Shown here: one piece after another, positions 13,297 to 21,196 of the stretch
How the letters are laid out: the number at the start of each line of letters is the position of its first letter
Position numbering within the stretch: the stretch's first letter is position 1
Assembly: GCA_964389495.1 (NCBI GenBank)
Contig: CAYMDU010000017.1
Span: 1 to 24,126, forward strand
Length of the DNA stretch: 24,126 nt
Origin: RGIG3009 sp964389495
GTDB lineage: Bacteria > Bacillota > Clostridia > Oscillospirales > Acutalibacteraceae
Reading direction: 5' to 3'
Notes under the pieces: generated by a model
Seen by the model: only the letters and a program-made list of their open reading frames with translations
What the model was told of the DNA's origin: nothing
Database searches by the model: none
Position numbers and translations under genes: made by a program

Positions 13297-15230
13297 GACC
13301 CCAGCCTCCCGAATTGCTTCTCAATCTCATGAGCCGTCAGTTCAAAGCAAACCGGCCGCCCATGCGGACAAGTACGCACATCGTCCGAACACAGCACCCG
13401 CTGCGCCAACTGTTGCAGCTCCTGCGGTGTGCTGCTGTCGCCCGCTTTCACCGCAGCACGGCAGGCCACAGAATGATAAATCCAATCCAACCGCGCCGTG
13501 GTGATCTCGCGGCGACCGGCCAGCAATCCGCCCGCCGTTTCGCGCAATGTTTCGGCAATATCACCATCGGCCAGTATCATCGGCACCGCTCGCACCAACA
13601 GCGCGTGCCCACCGAATTCCTCCAACTCAAAGCCCGCCGCACGCAGTTCCTCGGCGGCCTCTGTCAGTGCCGTTTTTTCCTCGGCACTCAGTGCCACTGT
13701 CACCGGTGCCAGCAACAACTGCGCATTGGCTTGCGCATTCGCTTTCAGTTCATTATACAGCAATCGCTCGTGAGCGGCGTGCTTGTCGATGAAATACACC
13801 GCACCACGCCATTCCGCCACAATGTAGGTGTGCAACACCTCGCCAACCAAACGCACCGGCTCCGGCTCGTTTGTCATCACCGTTTGCTCCGGCAACTCGG
13901 TCGGCACCGGCTGTTTTGCCGGATTTGGCAACATAACAGCCTCCAACGGGCCGTCATCCGCTGGCAACGGCTGGCCCGCTTTGGACACGGCCGTTCCCGC
14001 AAAAAAGGCTTGCAATGCCGCCTGCCCATCATCGTGCAACATCCCGCTGTTTTGGGAAACAACCGGCCGCTTTGCCGTGCCGGCAGGCACCTTGGGCAAC
14101 GGTACCCACGCCGACGGTTCTGCCCGCTGTGCCACCTGTTGCATGCGCTGATGCGCCGTGACCGCTCTGGCACGCGGCACTTCATCGGCACCACCTGCCG
14201 GCACATGCACCGGCGCCGAAAACACAGCCTGTTTCGGTGCGGTATCCCCATCCAGTGCGGTGCGCACTCCGTGATACACCGCATCAAACACCGGCTTTTC
14301 ATTCACAAATCGCACTTCGATTTTTGCAGGATGCACATTGGCATCCACTGTTTCCGGTGGCATATCCACACTCAACACACACGCCGGAAATTTTCCCACC
14401 ATCACAGCGCCTTTATACGCCTGCTCCAATGCTGCCATTGCCGTGCGCGTTTTCACATAGCGCCCGTTCACAAAGAAATGCTGCATTGTGCGGTTGGCAC
14501 GCGCCTGTGTCGGACGGCAAATGTATCCGTGCACATGTACCCCGCCCAGCGTATAATCCAGCGGAATCAGTGTTTTGGCAAATTCTCGGCCCAGCACCGA
14601 CCCAATGCAGGAATACAGCACATTGTCACCCGGCGTTAGCAATTCTTCGCGCCCGTCGCGCAAAAACCGAAACGAAATTTCCGGATGCGACAGCGCCAAA
14701 CGGTCTACCACCGCTGCCACGGCGTTTCCTTCTCCCACATCTTTTTTCAAAAACTTCATGCGGGCCGGCACATTGTAAAACAAATCGCGCACACACACCG
14801 ACGACCCGCGCGCGCATCCCACCTCGGTCAGCGATACTTCATCGCCACCCTCAATGCAATAACGCACGCCCTCCAAAGCATCTTCGGTGCGGGTTGTCAG
14901 TTCCACACGCGCCACCGCCGCAATCGACGCCAGTGCCTCACCACGGAACCCCAGTGTACCAATGCTTGCCAAATCGTCTGCCGTGCGCACTTTGCTGGTG
15001 GCATGGCGCAAAAACGCCGTTGGCACATCGTCGCGTTCAAACCCGCACCCGTTATCGGTTACCGTCAGTGAGGTGACACCGCCGTTTTCAATGGCCACCG
15101 TGATAAACGAAGCACCGGCGTCAATGGCGTTTTCCACCAGTTCCTTCACCACCGATGAGGGACGTTCCACCACCTCACCTGCCGCAATCAGCTCGGCCGT
15201 GTGCTTATCCAACACTTGAATGTTTGCCAC
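13293..15230 (-). CDS. mutL: DNA mismatch repair protein MutL
   Basis: MutL couples mismatch recognition by MutS to strand incision. The 645-residue protein has the GHKL ATPase domain with Glu30 and Asn34 in ELVENAIDAGA, DNGCGF, ATSKV and GFRGEALASIAAV. A proline/alanine-rich linker (about 330-455) leads to the C-terminal dimerisation/endonuclease domain: D482-K-H484-A-A-H-E488, A-C590-R-A-A-V and C621-P-H623-G-R-P, the zinc-binding set found where MutH is absent. The last Glu of the usual DQHA-x2-E-x4-E motif is Asn493. The start is GTG at 15230, because AAAGGAGGAG (15236-15245) sits 5-7 nt before it; the upstream ATG at 15248 overlaps that site and lacks its own. It lies 25 nt after mutS and overlaps miaA by 4 nt. 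Confidence 0.95.
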   Translation of the reverse strand: MANIQVLDKHTAELIAAGEVVERPSSVVKELVENAIDAGASFITVAIENGGVTSLTVTDNGCGFERDDVPTAFLRHATSKVRTADDLASIGTLGFRGEALASIAAVARVELTTRTEDALEGVRYCIEGGDEVSLTEVGCARGSSVCVRDLFYNVPARMKFLKKDVGEGNAVAAVVDRLALSHPEISFRFLRDGREELLTPGDNVLYSCIGSVLGREFAKTLIPLDYTLGGVHVHGYICRPTQARANRTMQHFFVNGRYVKTRTAMAALEQAYKGAVMVGKFPACVLSVDMPPETVDANVHPAKIEVRFVNEKPVFDAVYHGVRTALDGDTAPKQAVFSAPVHVPAGGADEVPRARAVTAHQRMQQVAQRAEPSAWVPLPKVPAGTAKRPVVSQNSGMLHDDGQAALQAFFAGTAVSKAGQPLPADDGPLEAVMLPNPAKQPVPTELPEQTVMTNEPEPVRLVGEVLHTYIVAEWRGAVYFIDKHAAHERLLYNELKANAQANAQLLLAPVTVALSAEEKTALTEAAEELRAAGFELEEFGGHALLVRAVPMILADGDIAETLRETAGGLLAGRREITTARLDWIYHSVACRAAVKAGDSSTPQELQQLAQRVLCSDDVRTCPHGRPVCFELTAHEIEKQFGRLGS

Positions 15231-15255
15231 CGGTTCTCCTCCTTTCATCACGCCG

Positions 15256-17868
15256 TCAATCGGCCTTGGCCTCTCGGCTCAATTCATACAACACTTGCAC
15301 GGCCTCAATCGGCGTTAACACATTCACATCCAGTTCGCGCAATCGGGCAATCAGCGCGCTGCTTGTTTCCAACGGCAACAACTCGTTCTCGGTTTCCGTT
15401 TTGGCCATCGGCATGCCGGCCGCCATCAACGGTGCCTCTGCGTTCAGCTCCCGCAAAATTTCGCGGGCACGCGCCACCACCTCGTCCGGTACGCCGGCCA
15501 GCTTGGCCACTTCAATACCGTAGCTTTCATCTGCCGGCCCGCGCACAATACGCCGCAAGAAAGTGATGTCCTCGCCGCGTCGCTTCACGGCAATGTTGTA
15601 GTTCTTCACCCCGTTCAGCTCCTGCTCCATCACTGTCAGTTCGTGATAGTGGGTGGCAAACAGGGTTTTGGCGCCAATCCGATCGGTGTTTGCCACATAT
15701 TCCAGCACCGCCCGGGCAATGCTCATACCGTCGAAAGTGGAAGTGCCGCGCCCGATTTCATCAAAGACAATCAGACTGTTGGATGTGGCGTGTTGCAAAA
15801 TCGTGGCCACTTCGGTCATTTCCACCATAAAGGTGGACTGGCCGGATGCCAAATCGTCCGATGCTCCCACACGGGTGAAAATGCCGTCTACAATGCCCAT
15901 GGCGGCTTCGTCGGCCGGCACAAAGCTGCCGATGTGTGCCATCAGCACAATCAATGCCGTTTGCCGCATATAGGTGGATTTACCCGCCATGTTCGGCCCT
16001 GTCAGCAACATCACGCGGCACTCTTGCCCGTCCAAATCCACATCATTGGGCACAAAGGGTGTTTCCTGTAACGATTCCACCACCGGGTGCCGCCCGTTTT
16101 TAATGTGCAACTCCCTGCCGGCATCCATTGCCGGGCGCACATAGTTGTTGCGCTGGGCCACTTCGGCCAATGAGCAAAAGACATCCAGTGTTGACACTGC
16201 TTCTGCCGTGCTTTGAATACGCGGCAACTGATCGGCCACCGTGCGGCGCACCTGATTAAACAGGAACTGTTCCAACGCCAGCGACTGTTCCTTGGCCCCC
16301 AGCACCTGCGATTCCAGCGATTTCAGTTGTGGTGTGATATACCGTTCTGCGTTTGCCAATGTTTGCTTGCGAATATAATATTCCGGCACCTCGCCGGTGT
16401 AGCTTCGCGATATTTCAATGTAATAACCGAACACACGGTTATAGCCCACTTTCAGATTGCGAATGCCCGTTCGCTCCCGTTCTTCCGCTTCCACACGGGC
16501 AATAATGCCCGTTCCGTCGGTCATGTCGCGACGCAACCGGTCTAGTTCTTCGTAATACCCTTCCCGAATTACGCCACCGTCTTTTAACGACAGCGGCGGG
16601 TCGTCCACCAGTGCTTGGCCAATGAGAGTATACACATCTTCCAACGGGTCGATCTGGTCGTGTATCGCCTGCAATTTCAGCACCGTTGTTCCGACCAGTT
16701 GTTCACGCAACGGTTCTAACTTGCCGATGGTGGTATACAGCGACCGCAATTCCTTGGCGTTCACATTGCCATACACCACCCGTGTCATAATACGTTTCAG
16801 GTCGTGCACCCCCGAAAGCAGCTCTTGTATTTCTTCGCGCTGCAAAGGATTGTGCACCAATTCTCCCACTGCTTCCTGCCGCCACAAAATTTCGGCGGGA
16901 TTCAACAACGGTTCTTCCACCCAAGTGCGCAACTGACGGGCACCCATAGCTGTGCGAGTGCGGTCCAGCACCCCCAGCAACGACCCTTTTTTCTTGCCGG
17001 TGCGCATGGATTCGGTTAGTTCCAAATTGCGGCGTGTAGCCAAATCCAAGTGCATATACTGCACATCGGAATACACTTCCAGTTCTGTAATGCGCTCCAC
17101 ACCGACTTTTTGCGTGGCATGCAAATAGTTCAATGTGCATCCCAAAGCACACACCGCCAGCGGCTTGTCGTCCAGTTGCAATGGCTTCAGCGACTCTTTG
17201 CCAAAATGTTGCAACGCTGTCTTTTCGGCGGCCTCGTAGTCATAATCGGCAGGCTCCGCCTCGCCCGGCTGCAATTCCAGCCGTTCCCGCAAAAAGTGCA
17301 TCAAGTCGGTATCTGCCATGGCCGCACGGTTCAGCAAAATTTCCCGCGGTGACAATCGCGACAATTCGTTGATCAGGCGTGAACGCACATCGGTGCCGGC
17401 TAATTGCGTTACATGTATATCGCCGGTAGAGGTATCGACATAGCACACACCGGCGCCGGTTATCCCGTCTTCGGCAATCACGGCACACAAATAGTTGTTG
17501 CGCTTTTCTTCCAGCATGCTGCCTTCAATCACCGTTCCCGGTGTGATAACACGCACCACCTCACGCCGCACCAACCCTTTGGCTTGTGCCGGGTCTTCAG
17601 TTTGCTCGCAAATGGCCACTTTGTAGCCGCGACTGACCAGCCGCGCAATATAGGCTTCACAGCTGTGATACGGCACACCGCACATTGGCGCGCGTTCTTC
17701 TTGCCCGCAATCCCGGCCGGTTAGCACCAATTCCAGTTCTTGCGACGCCAGGCGGGCGTCGTCATAGAACATTTCGTAAAAATCCCCCAGCCGGTAGAAC
17801 AGCACACACTGCGGGTATTGCGCTTTAATCGCCTGATACTGTTGCATCATCGGCGTCAACGGTGCCAT
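15256..17868 (-). CDS. mutS: DNA mismatch repair protein MutS
   Basis: MutS detects base mismatches and small loops and recruits MutL. The 870-residue protein is full length. The mismatch-reading motif is Phe30-Tyr-Glu32 in GDFYEMF. The connector, lever and clamp domains follow, then the ABC-type ATPase: Walker A GPNMAGKST (624-632), ASGQSTFMVEMTE (674-686), Walker B LIVFDEIGRGTS with Asp703/Glu704, and the ATHYHEL switch (738-744). A short C-terminal helix-turn-helix region ends the protein. The ATG at 17868 is chosen because AAAGGGGG (17876-17883) lies 7 nt before it; an in-frame GTG at 17892 overlaps that site and adds eight residues not seen in the family. It is 41 nt after the ylbF-family gene, the largest gap in the operon. 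Confidence 0.97.
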   Translation of the reverse strand: MAPLTPMMQQYQAIKAQYPQCVLFYRLGDFYEMFYDDARLASQELELVLTGRDCGQEERAPMCGVPYHSCEAYIARLVSRGYKVAICEQTEDPAQAKGLVRREVVRVITPGTVIEGSMLEEKRNNYLCAVIAEDGITGAGVCYVDTSTGDIHVTQLAGTDVRSRLINELSRLSPREILLNRAAMADTDLMHFLRERLELQPGEAEPADYDYEAAEKTALQHFGKESLKPLQLDDKPLAVCALGCTLNYLHATQKVGVERITELEVYSDVQYMHLDLATRRNLELTESMRTGKKKGSLLGVLDRTRTAMGARQLRTWVEEPLLNPAEILWRQEAVGELVHNPLQREEIQELLSGVHDLKRIMTRVVYGNVNAKELRSLYTTIGKLEPLREQLVGTTVLKLQAIHDQIDPLEDVYTLIGQALVDDPPLSLKDGGVIREGYYEELDRLRRDMTDGTGIIARVEAEERERTGIRNLKVGYNRVFGYYIEISRSYTGEVPEYYIRKQTLANAERYITPQLKSLESQVLGAKEQSLALEQFLFNQVRRTVADQLPRIQSTAEAVSTLDVFCSLAEVAQRNNYVRPAMDAGRELHIKNGRHPVVESLQETPFVPNDVDLDGQECRVMLLTGPNMAGKSTYMRQTALIVLMAHIGSFVPADEAAMGIVDGIFTRVGASDDLASGQSTFMVEMTEVATILQHATSNSLIVFDEIGRGTSTFDGMSIARAVLEYVANTDRIGAKTLFATHYHELTVMEQELNGVKNYNIAVKRRGEDITFLRRIVRGPADESYGIEVAKLAGVPDEVVARAREILRELNAEAPLMAAGMPMAKTETENELLPLETSSALIARLRELDVNVLTPIEAVQVLYELSREAKAD

Positions 17869-17909
17869 TCTGTTTCCCCCTTTACACTTCACGCACAGTT
17901 GTTATTTCA

Positions 17910-18320
17910 TCAATGGCATCCGCCGCAGCTGCCGCAGTTGCCGGTGCAGGAATGTTCCTCGTATTCGTCGGGGTTCATTCCCTGTGTGGCCATATTCAAA
18001 ATGGCTCCAATGGCGTTGGTCACTTTGTCCAATTCGGTTTTCGCCGCATTATACGCTTCCATCGACTGATTGGCCATTACGCGGGCATACACCGCCCGCA
18101 GCTCTTCGTTCAGCGTGCGCAGCTTGGCTTCGTCCTGCTCGGCTTCGTCTTTCCCCGCTTCGGCGTTAATCGCCATACGCTTCAAGTTGAATTCTCCGAT
18201 GAGTCCCTGCAATTCTTCGTCCTCATCAGCTGCCGCCTGCGCCATCTGCATGCGCACAAAACGGTCGTCTTGCTGAATAGCGTGTCCCAATTCTTTGGCC
18301 ATTTCCAATAAAGTTTCCAT
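17910..18320 (-). CDS. YlbF/YmcA-family protein with a C-terminal cysteine cluster
   Basis: A 136-residue, mainly helical protein of the YlbF/YmcA (RicF/RicA) family. In Bacillus subtilis YlbF, YmcA and YaaT form a complex that holds iron-sulphur clusters, acts with RNase Y in mRNA processing and affects sporulation and biofilm control. The helical core spans about 1-112. The tail ends C125-x3-C129-x2-C132-x2-C135-H136, four cysteines and a final histidine in 12 residues, well suited to an Fe-S cluster or zinc. The ATG at 18320 follows GAGGAG (18328-18333) by 7 nt, and that site overlaps the miaB stop. Placement next to miaB parallels ymcA beside miaB in Bacillus. I cannot tell whether it is the YlbF or the YmcA counterpart. 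Confidence 0.88.
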   Translation of the reverse strand: METLLEMAKELGHAIQQDDRFVRMQMAQAAADEDEELQGLIGEFNLKRMAINAEAGKDEAEQDEAKLRTLNEELRAVYARVMANQSMEAYNAAKTELDKVTNAIGAILNMATQGMNPDEYEEHSCTGNCGSCGGCH

Positions 18321-18331
18321 GTGTATTCTCC

Positions 18332-19741
18332 TCACTTAATAATTTCTCCGGTTAAAATATAGCTGCGTGCGCCGGTTATGCGCACCGTTACCCGTTCTCC
18401 AATGCGTGCCGGATCTCCCTGCACACGCACCACGCTGTTTTCCGGCAGGCGTGCTTCCAAAAAATCGCCCGCATCCGCTTCCAGCAACGCTTGCTGTTCG
18501 GTTCCCACCAAGGCTTGCAGCCGCTGCGCCGACAGTTCTTCCTGCAATGCTGTTAGCTCACAAAACCAGCGCGATTTTTCTTCTGCCGGTATCGGGTCGG
18601 GCATGGCGGCAGCCGGCGTTCCTTCGCGTGGTGAGAAAATAAAGGTGAACAACGAAGCAAAACCCACCTCACGAATCAGCGACAGCGTTTGTTCAAAATC
18701 CTCCCGTTGCTCGCCGGGAAATCCCACAATCACATCGCTGGTGAAGGTGATGCCCGGCACCGCATGCTTGGCATAACGAATCAGTTCCAAATACTGCTCG
18801 CGGGTATATCCGCGATTCATTGCCGCCAACACGCGGCTGCTTCCCGACTGAAACGGCAAATGAAAATGCCGTGACACCTTGCTGCATTCCGCAATGGTAT
18901 CAAACAATCGCGGCGTGGCATCTTTGGGGTGCGAAGTCATAAATCGAATTAAAAAATCCCCCGGAATGGCATTCAACCGGCGCAACAGCTCCGGAAAGTC
19001 CACTCCGTGCGTCGCCCCTTTGCCATAGGAATTCACATTTTGCCCCAGCAGTGTGATCTCGCGGCACCCCTGCCGCACCAGTTCTTCGGCTTCGGCCAAT
19101 ATCCGTTCCGGTTCGCGGCTGCGTTCCCGCCCCCGCACATGCGGCACAATGCAATAGGTACAAAAATTGTTGCACCCGTACATAATGGGCAAAAACGCCT
19201 TCACCGTGCCGTCGCGTTGCACCGGTATTCCTTCGGTAATCACGCCGTCGCTTTCCGGGATTTCCACCACACGCCGCCGCTCAATCAGTGATTTCACCAG
19301 CAATTCCGGCAACCGATGCTGCACATGCGTGCCAAACACCAGCCCCACAAACGGATAACTGCGATACAGTTTTTCCGCAATGTGTTTTTGCTGCACCATG
19401 CAGCCGCACAGGGCAATCAGCACTTCCGGCCGACGCCGTTTGAGCGCTTTAAGCGCACCCACATTGCCAAACACGCGGTCCTCTGCATGCTCCCGCACCG
19501 CACAGGTATTAAACAAAATCACATCGGCATCGTCCGGCCGGTCAGTAAAACCAAAACCCATTTGGGCCAACTGCCCTTTCATTTTTTCCGAATCCGACAC
19601 ATTCTGCTGGCACCCATAGGTGCGCACATAGGCCAGCGGCGCCGCCGGTGCCTGCCGTTCTTCAAAATACTGCCGAATTTGCTTCATATACGGCTGCTGC
19701 CGTTCCAGCTCTTCCGGTGTTACCACGCGAATTTCCGCCAT
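18332..19741 (-). CDS. miaB: tRNA-2-methylthio-N6-dimethylallyladenosine synthase
   Basis: MiaB is a radical SAM methylthiotransferase that turns i6A37 into ms2i6A37, completing the modification begun by MiaA. The 469-residue protein has the N-terminal UPF0004 domain whose Cys44 (TYGCQQN), Cys80 (FNTCAVRE) and Cys114 (CGCM) hold the auxiliary 4Fe-4S cluster. The radical SAM domain has Cys190, Cys194 and Cys197 (YGCNNFCTYC), and a TRAM RNA-binding domain ends the protein (about 405-469). The family-typical FTFIFSPREGTPAA is intact. The start ATG has only a distant AAAGGA about 15 nt upstream, so initiation may be modest. It is the first gene of the 13-gene operon, about 34 nt from the predicted transcript start. 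Confidence 0.96.
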   Translation of the reverse strand: MAEIRVVTPEELERQQPYMKQIRQYFEERQAPAAPLAYVRTYGCQQNVSDSEKMKGQLAQMGFGFTDRPDDADVILFNTCAVREHAEDRVFGNVGALKALKRRRPEVLIALCGCMVQQKHIAEKLYRSYPFVGLVFGTHVQHRLPELLVKSLIERRRVVEIPESDGVITEGIPVQRDGTVKAFLPIMYGCNNFCTYCIVPHVRGRERSREPERILAEAEELVRQGCREITLLGQNVNSYGKGATHGVDFPELLRRLNAIPGDFLIRFMTSHPKDATPRLFDTIAECSKVSRHFHLPFQSGSSRVLAAMNRGYTREQYLELIRYAKHAVPGITFTSDVIVGFPGEQREDFEQTLSLIREVGFASLFTFIFSPREGTPAAAMPDPIPAEEKSRWFCELTALQEELSAQRLQALVGTEQQALLEADAGDFLEARLPENSVVRVQGDPARIGERVTVRITGARSYILTGEIIK

Positions 19742-19781
19742 GCGTTATTTTCTCATTCCTTTGACAGTAATACTTCACTTT

Positions 19782-19810
19782 ATTATACCAAAAAAAATCG
19801 TTCACTGCAA
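19782..19810 (-). promoter_or_regulatory. Promoter of the miaB-to-rluD operon
   Basis: On the minus strand TTGCAG (19805-19810) and TATAAT (19782-19787) are 17 nt apart, and the -10 box is preceded by TGG, giving an extended -10. Transcription would begin near 19775, leaving a leader of about 34 nt. It is the only convincing minus-strand promoter I found serving the 15.4 kb block down to 4323. Confidence 0.75.
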
Positions 19811-19866
19811 CCGGTAATCCACATCTGTCACCTCAAAATTTTAATTTTTATTGCTTCCCCCGGCGT

Positions 19867-19932
19867 CGAAAACGGGTGCACCCCGTTTTCGGAGTACACC
19901 CGCTTTTCGACACAACTGTGCCCGCCGTTTTC
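19867..19932. repeat. Cluster of competing hairpin arms after the two-component operon
   Basis: Starting right after the stop of the 128-aa gene, the minus strand holds three similar units (GAAAACGGCGGGCAC, CGAAAAGCGGGTG, CGAAAACGGGGTGCA at 19918-19932, 19897-19909 and 19877-19891) and then one inverted copy, CACCCGTTTTCG (19867-19878). The nearest pair gives a perfect 10-bp stem (19867-19876 with 19882-19891, loop of 5). The other units could pair with the same arm. No T tract follows directly on either strand, so it is at best a non-classical terminator for the operon; it may instead control or block transcript ends before the miaB promoter. Confidence 0.6.
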
Positions 19933-20319
19933 TCATTTCATCAGTTCATCTGTCAACCGCAAAATATCCGGCGCCGCCTTTTCCCGCTCGCGCCGCAGCA
20001 CCCGATGATACAGCGGATATGCGCACGCCAGCACCGCGGCGCCGCACAGCCCGCACACAATGCCCACCGGCATGGCCAAACGGCCCAGAAGCAAACCGAA
20101 CTCCGACATGGCCAAGCTCATGCCCACACCGAACAGCAGCGTTCCCAAAACGCCCACCGTTACCGCCGGCACCGTGGCGCGGCGTTCCACCGCCGTGTCC
20201 AATTTTTTCAGCCGTTCCAGCGCCGTTTCTTCTGACGGCAGGTACTTTTGCCGAATCCGATCCACTTCTTCGTGCTCGGCCGAAGAATAGGTTATTTTAA
20301 AGGTTTCGTGATTATCCAT
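19933..20319 (-). CDS. Small two-helix membrane protein, GMSL-motif family (paralogue 2)
   Basis: A 128-residue protein of unknown function. A charged N-terminal helical region (about 1-48) is followed by two membrane helices (about 50-72 and 82-104) and a short charged tail, so both ends probably face the same side. Motifs GMSL (66-69), MPVG and YPLYHRVL (101-108) are shared with the 121-aa protein at 23327-23692, showing the two are paralogues. Related Clostridia proteins are often labelled dihydropteridine reductase; nothing here resembles a dinucleotide-binding reductase, so I treat that name as a misannotation. It is the last gene of the response regulator-kinase operon and its start overlaps the end of the eight-helix membrane protein by 8 nt. 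Confidence 0.8.
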   Translation of the reverse strand: MDNHETFKITYSSAEHEEVDRIRQKYLPSEETALERLKKLDTAVERRATVPAVTVGVLGTLLFGVGMSLAMSEFGLLLGRLAMPVGIVCGLCGAAVLACAYPLYHRVLRREREKAAPDILRLTDELMK

Positions 20320-21196
20320 TCCTTGTTTCCCATCCTTTCATTGCGCGGCCGGCTTTGGCAATCATATACAGCGCCATCACCACCACGCCCAACGACACCG
20401 CACCGCCGCTTAGCAGCAAAAACAGCCGTTGCACATCCGGTGTCAGCTTTTCCCCGCCGAATGTAGCCAACATGGTTCCTTCCAGCGTGAGCATCGACAC
20501 GCACGCTGTTGCCAGCGAAATCACTTTGGAGGCCGAAACCACCGGGCTGCCATACTGCCGGTACCGCACCACATTCACAATAGCAGTTGTCAGCGATGTG
20601 AAAGTATAGGCGGCCATGGCAATCGTTGTAATCTCATGATGTCGCACCGTGCGGTTGCGGTATACCATATAAAACACCATCACGCTCAGCGCCAAATTCA
20701 TCAACAAAAAAATCCACCCACAACGGCGATACAGGCGCCACTCCCGCCGCAGTTTTTCTGTGGGATCGTAGTTCACGGTGTACCGTGCCAAGCTCCCACG
20801 CATCAGTGCCAGCAGCACATAGTACCCTGCCAGTGAAGCAAACCACGCCGACCGATGGTACAGTCCCATACCCAGTTGCAACGCCGCATATGCGCCGTTC
20901 CACAGCATCGATCCGCACAAGGTCACGGTCACCCGCAGCCGCACATCTTCGTGCCACCGCCGTGCCCACACATTTTCCCGGCAAAATGCCTGCACCCACC
21001 GAACCGTTGCCGGTATTGCCAAGCACCACACCGCCAACGCATAGGCCGACAGCACATACGCCGCTATGCGTCGCGGATCACGGTCCGACCACTGCAAAAA
21101 CGCTGTGCACAAAGCTCCTGCCGCAGCCGGAACCAACAATATTCGCACCGCTGTTGGCGGAAACAGCACCGCTTTTCCCCAAACTTTCCACTTCAT
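20312..21196 (-). CDS. Eight-helix membrane protein of unknown function
   Basis: A 294-residue integral membrane protein with about eight hydrophobic segments (roughly 16-36, 43-67, 89-115, 117-137, 159-180, 190-212, 225-245, 255-280) and a positively charged loop near 150-158 (KLRREWRLYRR). I see no ABC, channel or transporter signature and do not recognise a named family, although similar hypothetical proteins next to two-component systems seem familiar from Clostridia. The start ATG overlaps the kinase stop by 4 nt (ATGA) and there is no good ribosome site, so translation is probably coupled to the kinase. The gene context suggests either an accessory part of the sensor or the target of the signalling pair. 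Confidence 0.82.
   Translation of the reverse strand: MKWKVWGKAVLFPPTAVRILLVPAAAGALCTAFLQWSDRDPRRIAAYVLSAYALAVWCLAIPATVRWVQAFCRENVWARRWHEDVRLRVTVTLCGSMLWNGAYAALQLGMGLYHRSAWFASLAGYYVLLALMRGSLARYTVNYDPTEKLRREWRLYRRCGWIFLLMNLALSVMVFYMVYRNRTVRHHEITTIAMAAYTFTSLTTAIVNVVRYRQYGSPVVSASKVISLATACVSMLTLEGTMLATFGGEKLTPDVQRLFLLLSGGAVSLGVVVMALYMIAKAGRAMKGWETRNG

Noticed and set aside
13314..14639. 441-codon plus-strand open frame opposite mutL
   Set aside because: It is antisense to mutL and its Arg/His/Cys-rich composition is typical of a shadow frame.
19933..20319. Naming the GMSL-family proteins dihydropteridine reductase
   Set aside because: Homologues carry this label, but the sequences are two-helix membrane proteins without a nucleotide-binding motif or catalytic residues of that enzyme.
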